Shown: positions 54,067-62,920, counted from the first letter of the stretch. The stretch: DNA of 64,000 nucleotides from Brevibacillus fluminis (GCF_003710825.1 NZ_RHHQ01000025.1:154406-218405); one strand, 5' to 3'. Notes: a model not told the origin generated them from the letters alone. Translations and numbers: made by a program.

Positions 54067-54838
54067 TTTCATACCTTCTTCCCAAGTAAGCTTGAACGAC
54101 TTGCGGATTGTTCGTCACTTTTTCATAACGCCCCTGGTCGAGCAATTTACCAAAATGCAGGACGGCAATCTCGTCGCAGATGCCTTTCACCAGCTTCATG
54201 TCGTGCTCAATCAAAAAAATGGTGTGCCCTTCTATTTGCAGCTGCCGGATCAGCTCCATCAGCTCATCGGTTTCAACCGGATTCAAGCCCGCTGCGGGTT
54301 CATCCAAAAAAATCAATTCCGCTCCTGTCGCCAATGCACGCATGATCTCGATTTTGCGCTGCAACCCTTGGGGCAGTTCCGAGGCGATTTCATCGCGGAG
54401 ATGATCCATCTGATATTTTTGCAACAAAAAATCGACTCTTTGCTGCGCTTCCTGCTCCTGCTGCCGGTAGCGCTTCAGGCGGAAGAAAGCCTCGGCAAAT
54501 TTGTACGTGACGCGATGATGAGTTGCCAGCAGGATATTGTCAAAAACGGATTGCCCCTGCAATAGACGGATGTTTTGAAATGTTCTGGATATACCGAGTG
54601 GTGCGATCTCATGAGCCTGCAGGGATGTGATCTCGTTGCCTTTATAAAACACCTCGCCACTGGTCGGGCGATAGATCCCTGTCAATAAATTGAACATGGT
54701 CGTTTTTCCTGCGCCGTTCGGTCCAATTAGCCCGAATATCTGCCCTGCTTTGATCGAAATCGAGACGTTATCTACCGCTGTCACCCCGCCGAAGCGGATC
54801 GTCAGTTCTCGGGTCTCTAGTAGTATGGATTGATTCAT
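54050..54838 (-). CDS. livG: Branched-chain amino acid-type ABC transporter ATP-binding protein LivG
   Basis: Larger ATPase of 262 residues. Walker A is GPNGAGKTT, the signature is degenerate (LPQGLQRKIEIMRALA), and Walker B is LIFLDEPAAGLNP. AAGGAGGTG precedes the ATG, and it starts four bases after livM. The LSGGQ replacement by LPQGLQ is common in LivG and not a sign of decay. Confidence 0.9.
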   Translation of the reverse strand: MNQSILLETRELTIRFGGVTAVDNVSISIKAGQIFGLIGPNGAGKTTMFNLLTGIYRPTSGEVFYKGNEITSLQAHEIAPLGISRTFQNIRLLQGQSVFDNILLATHHRVTYKFAEAFFRLKRYRQQEQEAQQRVDFLLQKYQMDHLRDEIASELPQGLQRKIEIMRALATGAELIFLDEPAAGLNPVETDELMELIRQLQIEGHTIFLIEHDMKLVKGICDEIAVLHFGKLLDQGRYEKVTNNPQVVQAYLGRRYENAQSS

Positions 54839-54842
54839 GGCG

Positions 54843-55814
54843 TCACACCTCCTTTTGTGCGGGTACCTTCCTACCTTTGGCTGTAGGCATCGCGAACCAC
54901 CCTCTGCTTTTGCCCAATAGACCGCTGATTCCCTTCGGTGCGAAAATCACAATGATGACGATAAGTAGACCGTAGATAACCATCTGATACTGCGTGAACT
55001 CCCGCAGATATTCTGACAACATGGTGATGAACATGCCCCCGATAACCGAGCCAGCGATGCTGCCGACACCACCGATCAACAGCATGAGCAAAATGTTGAC
55101 CGACATGGAAGATTGAAACGTTTCCGGACTTAAAAACAGGATAAAGTGTCCATAACATACCCCGGCCAGACCTGCGATTGCTGCGCTCCAAACAAACGCC
55201 CACACCTTGTAATAGGTAACGTTGACCCCCATCGACCTCGCCGTGATCTCGTCCGTCTGAATAGCAAGCAACGCGCGCCCCATCTTGGAAGCCTTGATCC
55301 TCGTTGACAAGTAGATGACAAGGAGGACAAGGCCTAGCAGCAAAAAGTAGTAGTCTATTTTGGCGCTGAAATCCATACCGAAGATTGGCTCAGGACGAGG
55401 AATACCGCCCAATCCCATCGGTCCTCGCGTCAAATCCACCCAGTTGTTGAAGATCAGATGGACGATCTCGCCAAACCCCAAAGAAGCGATCGCAAAATAG
55501 TGGCCTTTCAGCCGAAGAACTGGATAGCCGATCAAAAATCCAAATACAGCCGCCATCAAAATAGCCATCAGCATTGAGAGCCAAACGGGTATGCCTGACA
55601 AAGATAGGATGGCGGAACCGTAAGCGCCGATTCCGAAAAATGCAGCATGCCCGAGCGAGACCTGGCCCGCAAAACCGGTAATGATGTTCAAACTGAGCAC
55701 GAGAATGATATTGATCGCAGCCATCACCATGATGTGAAGGAAGTAGTCGTTGTTCCAGACAAAGGGGAACACGACGAACGCGGCAAGGAGCAGCAGGAGC
55801 GCTTTCTTTTTCAT
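54843..55814 (-). CDS. livM: Branched-chain amino acid-type ABC transporter permease LivM
   Basis: Membrane subunit of 323 residues with eight to ten segments. NIITGFAGQVSLGHAAFFGIGAYGSA is the LivM signature, and the coupling part includes LLAIQTDEITARSMGVNVTYYKV. Its ATG directly follows the stop of livH. Confidence 0.9.
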   Translation of the reverse strand: MKKKALLLLLAAFVVFPFVWNNDYFLHIMVMAAINIILVLSLNIITGFAGQVSLGHAAFFGIGAYGSAILSLSGIPVWLSMLMAILMAAVFGFLIGYPVLRLKGHYFAIASLGFGEIVHLIFNNWVDLTRGPMGLGGIPRPEPIFGMDFSAKIDYYFLLLGLVLLVIYLSTRIKASKMGRALLAIQTDEITARSMGVNVTYYKVWAFVWSAAIAGLAGVCYGHFILFLSPETFQSSMSVNILLMLLIGGVGSIAGSVIGGMFITMLSEYLREFTQYQMVIYGLLIVIIVIFAPKGISGLLGKSRGWFAMPTAKGRKVPAQKEV

Positions 55815-56690
55815 CTACACCTTCTCCTGTACGTGTTTGCCGAATAAGCCCGCCGGTTTAAACAGCAACACCAAGATCATGATGACAAACGCAAACACAT
55901 CCTTGTATTCAGAGGATAGGTATCCAGCGGCATACGTCTCTACTAGTCCGAGGATAAACCCGCCGGCGATGGCACCCGTCACATTGCCGATGCCGCCCAA
56001 CAGTACAACAACGAATGCTTTCAAAGTAGCCGACACGCCCATCGTCGGATATACGCTGAATATGGGAGCCATCAATGTCCCTGCCAATGCTGCTAGCGCT
56101 GCCCCTACGGAAAAGGTGATGAACAGAACCGTGTTGGCTTTGATTCCCATCAGCTTTGCTGTCTCCATGTCAAAAGCGCAGGCCCGCATGGCCACCCCGA
56201 TCTTCGTCTTTTGAATACCGTAATAGATGAGCGCAATCATGACGACGGCGACCACGACGACGAATAGCCGCTGCCCGTTGATGAAGACACCCCCGAGATT
56301 CAATTGAATGTCGGCAAAAGGAGATTGCATGTTGCGCGGGTCTGGACCCCAGATAAGCTGTACGCCATTTTGCAAAAGAATGGATACGCCAAGCGAACTG
56401 ACCATGAGGTTGATCCGTGCGGAATGGCGCAGCGGATGGAACGCGAGCCGTTCCATGATGATGCCCAGGAGCGCTACGACCACCATCGAGATCGGTATCA
56501 CTGCCAAATACGGCAGATCAAAGCTCTGGACAACTGACACCGACACAAACGCCCCGGCCATAAAAAGCTCCCCGTGAGCAAAGTTGGCCATATCCAGCAT
56601 GCCAAGCACCAGTGTGAGTCCAAGTGCGATTAGAACATAGGTGCTTCCCATGACGAGACCATTGATCGTTTGCTGCAGAAACTCGATCAT
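55815..56690 (-). CDS. livH: Branched-chain amino acid-type ABC transporter permease LivH
   Basis: Membrane subunit of 291 residues. TYVLIALGLTLVLGMLDMANFAHGELFM near the start and the late VVVLLGGIGNVTGAIAGGFILG are the LivH landmarks. It follows the binding-protein gene by 21 bases. Confidence 0.9.
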   Translation of the reverse strand: MIEFLQQTINGLVMGSTYVLIALGLTLVLGMLDMANFAHGELFMAGAFVSVSVVQSFDLPYLAVIPISMVVVALLGIIMERLAFHPLRHSARINLMVSSLGVSILLQNGVQLIWGPDPRNMQSPFADIQLNLGGVFINGQRLFVVVVAVVMIALIYYGIQKTKIGVAMRACAFDMETAKLMGIKANTVLFITFSVGAALAALAGTLMAPIFSVYPTMGVSATLKAFVVVLLGGIGNVTGAIAGGFILGLVETYAAGYLSSEYKDVFAFVIMILVLLFKPAGLFGKHVQEKV

Positions 56691-56711
56691 TTCGTGTGAC
56701 TCTCCCTTCTG

Positions 56712-57908
56712 CTATTTCATATCTTTGTCGGAACCCATCACCACATACTTGCCGTTCTCGAGCTTTTCAAAAATCAGCATCTGGTAGGATTGGTTGTTTT
56801 CATTGAACGTTACGGGGCCGGTTACTCCCTGAAAATCTTTTAGCTGCTTCATCGCTTCCCGAATCTTTTCACGATCACCGCTTCCTGCCAGGCGGATCGC
56901 CTCAGCGAAAATCTGCATCGAGCCATAACCGTTGGCTACCTGCATGTCGGGATTTTTCCCATACTTTTGCTTATAGGTCTCAACCATCTTTTTTGAATTG
57001 GGGAAATAGTTGTAGTCTCCCGGCTCAAACGTACCGATGCTGATGATACCTTCTGCTGATTTGCCAGCCAACTCGATGAATTTATCATTAGCCAGTGACG
57101 CGAAGCCAAACAGCTGGGTGTTCATTCCCAAATCGCGTATCTGCTTGATGAGCTGTGCCCCTTCAGTGATATTTCCCGATATGAGGATCGCGCTCGGATT
57201 CAAGTTTTTGATTTTGGTCAGCTGCGGATAAAAATCTTTATCACCTTGCTTGTAAAATTCAAGAGACAATACGTTGCCGAGTCCCTCGTTCTCCATCGTT
57301 TTCTTGAACGCTTCGGCACCTGTCCGTCCAAAATCGGAGTTTTCCGCGATGATCGCGACGTCTTTCAGGTTCAGTTTTCCTGTGACGTACCTGGCCAAAG
57401 CTGGTCCTTGTTGTCCGTTGTACAGGGTGTAACGGAACATGTACGGATGCCCCGGTTCGGTAATGCTGTCAGCTCCCGAGGCAGGTGTCATATGAACGAC
57501 CTTTTCGCGCTCGGTAACATCACGCATCGCTAGCGTATTGGATGAACTGTGGGCACCGATGATCGCCGAAACGTGGTCTTGAGTAATCAGCTTTTGCGCG
57601 GCATTTACGGCCTCGGCCGGAGTGCCTTTGTCATCTTCGTAAATGACCTCGATTTTCTTCCCGTTGATTCCTCCCTGTGCCGCAATCTCATCCAGAACCA
57701 GATCGATCCCCTGTTTGATCGTCGTACCGTAATACGCGGTAACTCCGGTCAGCGGGAGAACCGCTCCGATTTTAATCACATCTCCGTTTGCCGCATCTGA
57801 GCTTCCCGTGGAGCCAGCACCTGATGTTGCATGTCCGCTACATGCCGACAATACCATTCCCATCGATAGCAGCAGACCTGCTACCTTGCTCCCCATTTTT
57901 TTGTTCAT
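56712..57908 (-). CDS. Branched-chain amino acid-type ABC transporter substrate-binding lipoprotein (LivJ-like)
   Basis: Binding protein of 398 residues in the periplasmic type I Leu/Ile/Val fold. The lipobox MVLSAC has Cys23. Mature landmarks are KIGAVLPLTGVTAYYGTTIKQG and a GAHSSSNTLAM ligand loop. It is the first gene of an operon that continues through livHMGF, an SDR, a TIM-barrel isomerase and split transketolase. A GGTAAGCGCTTACC operator lies 41 bases upstream of its start. Confidence 0.9.
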   Translation of the reverse strand: MNKKMGSKVAGLLLSMGMVLSACSGHATSGAGSTGSSDAANGDVIKIGAVLPLTGVTAYYGTTIKQGIDLVLDEIAAQGGINGKKIEVIYEDDKGTPAEAVNAAQKLITQDHVSAIIGAHSSSNTLAMRDVTEREKVVHMTPASGADSITEPGHPYMFRYTLYNGQQGPALARYVTGKLNLKDVAIIAENSDFGRTGAEAFKKTMENEGLGNVLSLEFYKQGDKDFYPQLTKIKNLNPSAILISGNITEGAQLIKQIRDLGMNTQLFGFASLANDKFIELAGKSAEGIISIGTFEPGDYNYFPNSKKMVETYKQKYGKNPDMQVANGYGSMQIFAEAIRLAGSGDREKIREAMKQLKDFQGVTGPVTFNENNQSYQMLIFEKLENGKYVVMGSDKDMK

Positions 57909-57948
57909 ATCGTTTCCCTCCTATTAAGGTTTGTTCATGATCACACTA

Positions 57949-57962
57949 GGTAAGCGCTTACC
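57949..57962. promoter_or_regulatory. Palindromic operator, cre-like (liv operon)
   Basis: GGTAAGCGCTTACC is a perfect 14-bp palindrome. Its inner 12 bases equal the ideal CcpA site; the outer pair is G/C in place of T/A. It matches the site at 61102 upstream of the aminotransferase unit except for one base. CcpA or a dedicated LacI-type repressor is the likely ligand. Confidence 0.65.
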
Positions 57963-57977
57963 CCAAATGCCCAAGAG

Positions 57978-58013
57978 AAGCTGTCGCTCTTCTTCCATTT
58001 CGACAGCTTTTTG
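57978..58013 (-). terminator. Hairpin after the dimethylformamidase-like gene
   Basis: AAGCTGTCG (57978-57986) pairs perfectly with CGACAGCTT (58001-58009). The minus-strand tail CTCTTGG is only partly T-rich, so termination may be incomplete and some transcription could run into the liv operon. Confidence 0.5.
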
Positions 58014-58032
58014 ATGCAATCGTTACCCGATT

Positions 58033-59616
58033 TTATTGGAGAAACTTGCGAAGCACATTATGGGTAATTTTCTCGACGAATGGATTGACGCCTTTGATCC
58101 CGTATGCCCACTCCGTGCCACCGCTGTTGAATACCTTACCCAACCCTCTACAAAACGAAACCATCGTCGCATTTCCGTGGCGCAGCCGATTGCGATTTTC
58201 CGGCGTGTCCTCGCCGAGCACTTCACGCGCTGCCAGTGCGAGGTCACTCTCCCCAAGCAACAGATTCGTATAGCCACGATCCAACCGTTCGCCGAGGCTA
58301 GCAGGAGCCATCGCCAGAATATCCATATCGATCGGAGAGCCATCCTCTCCAGTCGGATAAGGCAGACCATCGCGGAACGTAAATGCACAGCCATCGTTTT
58401 CGTACCCGACGATTCCTTCCTCACTGCCCAATACATCCCCATATTCCAGCCCGGTTCCATCAAATGCCCAATGGTCTGGTCGATATATCGTATAGCCACC
58501 TGCTCCGCGCGGGACTGTCATGCCTGTTCGCGCATAGCCGCCGCGCGTCATCGAGACGCCTGTCAAACGATTCTCTGGACGGTTGATCGTCCGTGATGAC
58601 CATAGCGTCGTCGCATATTTTTCCTCCGCTGTACCCATGACCGGGTCCTGCTGTGGTGCATCATACTTGTAGCAAACCATCGTCTTACCGTCGTCCTCAT
58701 AACGCACCTGCCAAAACACGCTGTTGCCCGAGAACATCGCCAAACTGCCGCCGCGATCGATCCAATCCTCCAAGACATCTCTTTCCTGCCACGACCAGTA
58801 CTCATCGTGACCGACGCTTAGATATAGCTGGTATGGCTCCAACAATTTCGGATCACGATCGAGATCATACTGGATCGCGTAGTCGACGTTGTAGCCGTTC
58901 TCCTCCAACCATTTGACGAAGATTTCTTCCCAACGTCCTGCAAATCCGCTCGCAACTGTCCAATAATCAACTTGCGCCTCAACGGAAAACGGGCGATATG
59001 GTCTGCCCTGCTGCTCCATCATTCCAGGCTTTTGTCCCGGAGCGAAAGCTGTGCGCGGAGCCCCTGGGAGCTTGCTTAGCAGACCAGGTTCAAACGGGCG
59101 CAAAATCGATGCACGATTCGCTTTTTGCGCATGAAAGTCGAATACCGCCTTGCTTGAGTACAAACTGCCGCCGCCCCAGCTGTTGTAGGCTAAGTACGTG
59201 TTAGTGCTCAAGACGAACAGCATCTTGGCGTCACGCCCCGGGTTCGCCGAGCGCAAGACGAAAAAGTGCTCGGATTCCCCCCATCGGCCCTCTACTCCAT
59301 CCGCGCGAACAGTGATCTGGTAATAGCCCGAACGCCAGTCTACCGGTATGTCCATCGTGAAAGCTACAGGCCAGTCACAGCCGGTTTCATTCGCCTTTTC
59401 CGGGATCGAGTGCCATTCTCCCGATGATTCTCGTCTCTCCCAAACGACCTCACGTTTTGCCCCGAGCCTCGCAATTTCGATGGAATAATTCGATTGCTTG
59501 CATGAAATGTGGAAGGCCACAGTCTCGCCGGGTGCGTAGCTGAGATTGTCCGTGTAGCACCAGATCGCACCTCTTCGTTCGCTGTCGGCAGCAGGATTAT
59601 GCTTGGATTCACTCAC
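58033..59616 (-). CDS. N,N-dimethylformamidase large-subunit-like protein
   Basis: Resembles the C-terminal part of the N,N-dimethylformamidase beta subunit. This family has an N-terminal beta-sandwich (here CYTDNLSYAPGETVAFHISC) followed by a catalytic region with conserved FVLSTNTYLAYNSWGG, LSVGHDEYWSWQERD and AMFSGNSVFWQVR. Known members cleave dialkyl amides with a Tyr/Glu-bound iron; here the role is inferred. About 527 residues. The start is uncertain: GTG at 59616 has GAGGTG six bases upstream, while ATG at 59640 and TTG at 59646 have no site. It follows the omega-aminotransferase with a short gap. No small (alpha) subunit is nearby. Confidence 0.75.
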   Translation of the reverse strand: MSESKHNPAADSERRGAIWCYTDNLSYAPGETVAFHISCKQSNYSIEIARLGAKREVVWERRESSGEWHSIPEKANETGCDWPVAFTMDIPVDWRSGYYQITVRADGVEGRWGESEHFFVLRSANPGRDAKMLFVLSTNTYLAYNSWGGGSLYSSKAVFDFHAQKANRASILRPFEPGLLSKLPGAPRTAFAPGQKPGMMEQQGRPYRPFSVEAQVDYWTVASGFAGRWEEIFVKWLEENGYNVDYAIQYDLDRDPKLLEPYQLYLSVGHDEYWSWQERDVLEDWIDRGGSLAMFSGNSVFWQVRYEDDGKTMVCYKYDAPQQDPVMGTAEEKYATTLWSSRTINRPENRLTGVSMTRGGYARTGMTVPRGAGGYTIYRPDHWAFDGTGLEYGDVLGSEEGIVGYENDGCAFTFRDGLPYPTGEDGSPIDMDILAMAPASLGERLDRGYTNLLLGESDLALAAREVLGEDTPENRNRLRHGNATMVSFCRGLGKVFNSGGTEWAYGIKGVNPFVEKITHNVLRKFLQ

Positions 59617-59654
59617 ATCTTTCACCTCATTAGTGATCATGATCAATCGAGCGT

Positions 59655-61043
59655 TTAGTAGCCGAGCGATGTCTCAACTGCGTCAATCGCATCGGAGAAA
59701 ATATCGATCATCTTTCCGATCTCTTCTTTTGTAATAATGAGCGGTGGCGCCATGACAATCGAATTTTTCCCCCCGTACGTAATCGGGCGAACGATCAAAC
59801 CGCGGCGATAGCACTCCTCGATGACTTTGGGCGCTACATTCAGCGAAGGCTCAAAGCCTTTTGCGCTCTCCCTGTCTGCCAGCAGGTCGAAGCCACCAAG
59901 CAATCCCAAAGACCTACCGTTTGCGGCAATCATTTGTTTTTCTTCCAAATAAGCGAAGCCTTTTGCCAGTTCCCGTTCCATATTCTTCGCATTTTCCATC
60001 AGCTGCTCGTTCTCGACGATTTCGATGTTTTTCAAGGCAATCGCACATGCAGTTGGATGACCGCTGTACGTAAATCCGTGGAAAAGAGTTCCTTCCGAAC
60101 GTTCAGCGAGTTCGTCTCGAATATACTCTCTCATGACGACGGCCCCCAGCTGTATGTACCCGCTCGTGATTCCTTTGGCGACCGTCATCAGATCGGGCAC
60201 GACATTCCAGTTATCTACACCGAACCATTTTCCGGTTCGTCCGAAACCGCAAATGATTTCATCCATGATCATCATGATGCCGAACTCATCACATAGCTGA
60301 CGAACAGCCTGCAAGTACCCATCTGGCGGAATGTTGACTCCCCCTGCTCCTTGGACCGTCTCCAAAATGACGGCAGCGACTGTTTCCGGCCCTTCCCGCT
60401 CAATGATACCGCGAAAGCTCCGAGGGTAATCCGGGTCCGTCGTGTCCCCACGTTCACAGTTGGTCAGGAACGGTTTGGCGTGAAGAAAGTCAGGGGCGTT
60501 GGAAGTTGATACGTCGTGGAATTGCGTGATCCCCGTCGCGCTGGTAGCCCCAATGGTAATCCCATGAAAGCCGAGGTCCATTCCAATGATCTTCTTACGT
60601 TCAGGCTGATTTTTTAATTTCCAGTAGTGCCTGACCAGCTTGAAAGCCGTATCGTTTGACTCGGAACCACCCGAGGTAAAAAAACTCACGTTGAGATCCC
60701 CCGGCGTCAGCGATGCGATTTTTTGCGCCAGGCGAATGACCGGCTCATGGGACAGATTGGCAAAGGATGAGCTGTACGCCAGCTTCTCCATTTGAGCCAT
60801 TGCTGCTTCTCCCATTTCTTTGCGTCCGTGCCCGATGTTCACATTCCACAAGGAAGCCATCCCGTCAATGAAGCGCTTACCGTTCACATCAGTCAAATAA
60901 ATGCCTTTTCCCTCTTTGATGATAAGCGTCGGTCCATTTTTTTGATGCTGCTGGATTGAAGAAGTCGGATGCAAATAGTGCTGCTTATCCAAACGAATCA
61001 ATTCATCAATGTCCACACCGTTTTGCGTGACATGCTGCGTCAT
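59655..61043 (-). CDS. Omega-amino acid/diamine class III aminotransferase
   Basis: PLP enzyme of 462 residues. The phosphate-binding turn is FFTSGGSESND, the ring Asp lies in MIMDEIICGFGRTGKWFG, and the Schiff-base Lys in MTVAKGITSGY. The N-terminus (DKQHYLHPTSSIQQHQ) and length match omega-amino acid:pyruvate aminotransferases. GGGGGG lies before the ATG. It leads the unit with the dimethylformamidase-like gene. The promoter upstream is flanked by two cre-like palindromes. Together the genes could release and then transaminate an amine, but the substrate is unknown. Confidence 0.88.
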   Translation of the reverse strand: MTQHVTQNGVDIDELIRLDKQHYLHPTSSIQQHQKNGPTLIIKEGKGIYLTDVNGKRFIDGMASLWNVNIGHGRKEMGEAAMAQMEKLAYSSSFANLSHEPVIRLAQKIASLTPGDLNVSFFTSGGSESNDTAFKLVRHYWKLKNQPERKKIIGMDLGFHGITIGATSATGITQFHDVSTSNAPDFLHAKPFLTNCERGDTTDPDYPRSFRGIIEREGPETVAAVILETVQGAGGVNIPPDGYLQAVRQLCDEFGIMMIMDEIICGFGRTGKWFGVDNWNVVPDLMTVAKGITSGYIQLGAVVMREYIRDELAERSEGTLFHGFTYSGHPTACAIALKNIEIVENEQLMENAKNMERELAKGFAYLEEKQMIAANGRSLGLLGGFDLLADRESAKGFEPSLNVAPKVIEECYRRGLIVRPITYGGKNSIVMAPPLIITKEEIGKMIDIFSDAIDAVETSLGY

Positions 61044-61101
61044 GTAAAGCCCCCCTGTTTTCCTGTTCAGTGATCGCTCATACGGTTCGTTTTCAAATCA
61101 A

Positions 61102-61115
61102 GGTAACCGCTTACC
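61102..61115. promoter_or_regulatory. Palindromic operator, cre-like (aminotransferase unit, downstream site)
   Basis: GGTAACCGCTTACC differs by one base from the site at 57949. It lies about 100 bases downstream of the predicted transcription start, where CcpA or LacI-type repressors block elongation. Confidence 0.65.
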
Positions 61116-61220
61116 CTAATGAGAACATTCTATCCCAAATTTTCTGTCATTTCAACAATAAAAAAGAAATAATCGAAAAGTAAATCCGCCACTTAATTAA
61201 ACATCTGGCTTCTGTACAAT

Positions 61221-61249
61221 CATATATACAGATAATTGACCAATATCAA
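61221..61249 (-). promoter_or_regulatory. Promoter of the aminotransferase unit
   Basis: On the minus strand, -35 TTGATA (61244-61249) and -10 TATATG (61221-61226) are 17 bases apart. The leader to the ATG would be about 170 bases and contains the operator at 61102. Confidence 0.45.
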
Positions 61250-61271
61250 TGGAGCACAGTAGGTAACTTAA

Positions 61272-61288
61272 GGTTAAGCGCTTTATCC
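61272..61288. promoter_or_regulatory. Second cre-like dyad upstream of the aminotransferase promoter
   Basis: GGTTAAGCGCTTTATCC has the core TTAAGCGCTTTA, an imperfect version of the same operator. It lies 23 bases upstream of the -35 and could allow looping with 61102. Confidence 0.45.
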
Positions 61289-61551
61289 TTCAAACCAAAT
61301 GAAACACGCCATGGCATCCCTGCGTGTAGATGTAGTTGTTGATCCTATGCAGTTCTTGGATCAGAAAGAGTTAAGCCTCAGAAAAATAGGTTTTAGACTG
61401 ATTACAATAAATGAAACAGCGGCGACCTCCCCTTCTCACAAGTAATGTTTTGCAAATCGAAATTACATGCATTTCTGCCCCCTTCATTTTTTATGGTAAT
61501 ATTTAGTGAAACAGTTGCCGCAAAACTCCCTGGCGATGGAGGTAGGTTTAG

Positions 61552-61641
61552 ATGAACGGCAATACTGCAAAAGCAGTACTAATAATCTATATAATGCTTG
61601 CATTGATAGGAATCGCGAATTGGTTAATTGATTTAGGATAA
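61552..61641 (+). CDS. Small membrane peptide, 29 residues
   Basis: A 29-codon gene: MNGNTAKAVLIIYIMLAL then IGIANWLIDLG. One hydrophobic helix runs from about residue 7 to 26, with Lys near the start and Asp near the end, so it is a single-pass membrane peptide. GGAGGT lies at 61538-61543, eight bases before ATG, an ideal start signal. No neighbour explains it. The strong ribosome binding site and clean stop argue for a real gene; its function is unknown. Confidence 0.6.
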   Translation: MNGNTAKAVLIIYIMLALIGIANWLIDLG

Positions 61642-61744
61642 TCTTTGAAAACTATTTAACATCTAAAAGAACAAGTTGGATTAAGGATGTTAATTGCAGA
61701 TTAAGAACAGCCTGATGATGATAAATAAGAGAGGTGTTCATTTA

Positions 61745-62737
61745 ATGTATTACATACCATTTACTGACGAGTTAATCTCGGAGGCTGGGCAACTATTGTC
61801 CAAACGTCATTTACTAGATCGAGAAATCCTTCCGGTACTACCAATTGAATGTGAAAATGAAAATTATGCAACGACCGCTGTTAAAACGATATGGTCAAAA
61901 CCAAACAGTGGCGGAATCGCAGCAATTGAAGATGGTAAACTAATCGGTTACCTAATTGGACAAAAAATCGAGAATCCTCTTCGGGATCGACATGTCTGGA
62001 TTAATTTAGGAGGTCATGCAATTTCTTGCAAGAGCTCCGTTGAATTATATAGAGACCTTTATTCAGAGGCATCTCAACAATGGGTAGATGAGGGATATTT
62101 CAATCATTTTGCACTCATTCCTGCCAGTCAACCAGAAATTCTTCATTCTTGGTTTCGTTTAGGTTTTGGCTTTGAACAAACTCATGCATTACTCTCACTA
62201 CTTGATCGGGAATTTCCCCTTCCCCTGAGCATTCCAGATGTTGAAATTCGCTTGGCATCGCCAGAAGATCGTAGTTTGGTAGAGGATATTGCAAATATTA
62301 TAAGAACTCATCAAAATAAGGCACCCGTTTTTGGTTACTCTTTACGTGATGATCCTCAAGATTTACGGAAAGGTTATGCAGGACTCCTTGATGATCATGA
62401 TGTCGATTTCTGGATCGCCCTAAAAGATGGAAGAATTGTTTCTTTTCAAGGATATTTCCCCTTAGATAAAAGTAAAGTAAATTTGAATGTGCCGGATCGT
62501 TGTGTTGAATTAGGAGTTGCTGGGACCCTAGATCAATGCCGGGGGCAGGGTCTTAATTATGCACTTACTCTACATGGACTTGCCCATGCAAAGGAAAAGG
62601 GATATGTCTATTGCATGACAGATTGGAGAGAAACGAATTTACAATCTTCACGTTATTGGCCTCGTCAAGGTTTCCTTCCTGTTTCTTACAGAGTTTCTCG
62701 CCTTATTGATAGCAGAATAACCTCGGTGAAAGAGTAG
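61745..62737 (+). CDS. GNAT family N-acetyltransferase, possible double domain
   Basis: Transfers an acetyl group from CoA to an amine. About 330 residues, twice a single GNAT domain. The C-terminal half carries the acetyl-CoA motif LDQCRGQGLNYALTLHGLAHA and the closing YWPRQGFLPVSYRVSRLI. The N-terminal half has a weaker GNAT pattern (SGGIAAIEDGKLIGYLIGQ). ATG at 61745 follows GAGGTG by 8 bases. First of several plus-strand genes with lower GC content than the catabolic block. The substrate is unknown. Confidence 0.82.
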   Translation: MYYIPFTDELISEAGQLLSKRHLLDREILPVLPIECENENYATTAVKTIWSKPNSGGIAAIEDGKLIGYLIGQKIENPLRDRHVWINLGGHAISCKSSVELYRDLYSEASQQWVDEGYFNHFALIPASQPEILHSWFRLGFGFEQTHALLSLLDREFPLPLSIPDVEIRLASPEDRSLVEDIANIIRTHQNKAPVFGYSLRDDPQDLRKGYAGLLDDHDVDFWIALKDGRIVSFQGYFPLDKSKVNLNVPDRCVELGVAGTLDQCRGQGLNYALTLHGLAHAKEKGYVYCMTDWRETNLQSSRYWPRQGFLPVSYRVSRLIDSRITSVKE

Positions 62738-62920
62738 TTCCAAATCCCCCATCCTATTCGATATTTTTGTTTAGTCGACAAAGAAATAACAACACTACAA
62801 GCTGGCCCTCTTTCTCCTCGATTTAAATCTTTTGTTTTGGCTTTTGGGGACAGTTTCGGAGTTATGATTTCAGTTGAAATTGATTTCATCGAGTTTTTGA
62901 ATGATGATGACCTTGCCTAA
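62738..62920 (+). pseudogene. Possible remnant of a coding region after the acetyltransferase
   Basis: Directly after the acetyltransferase stop the same frame stays open for 60 codons and reads protein-like (for example GPLSPRFKSFVLAFGDSFGV followed by an acidic end). It has no start codon with a ribosome binding site. It could be a 5'-truncated gene or the decayed tail of one. Chance is not excluded. Confidence 0.25.

Larger units (their letters stand above)
61044..61551. other. Control region between the aminotransferase and the small membrane peptide
   Basis: It holds the minus-strand promoter (61221-61249), the two palindromic operators (61102 and 61272) and a plus-strand ribosome binding site at 61538. 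Nothing else is supported. Confidence 0.5.
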
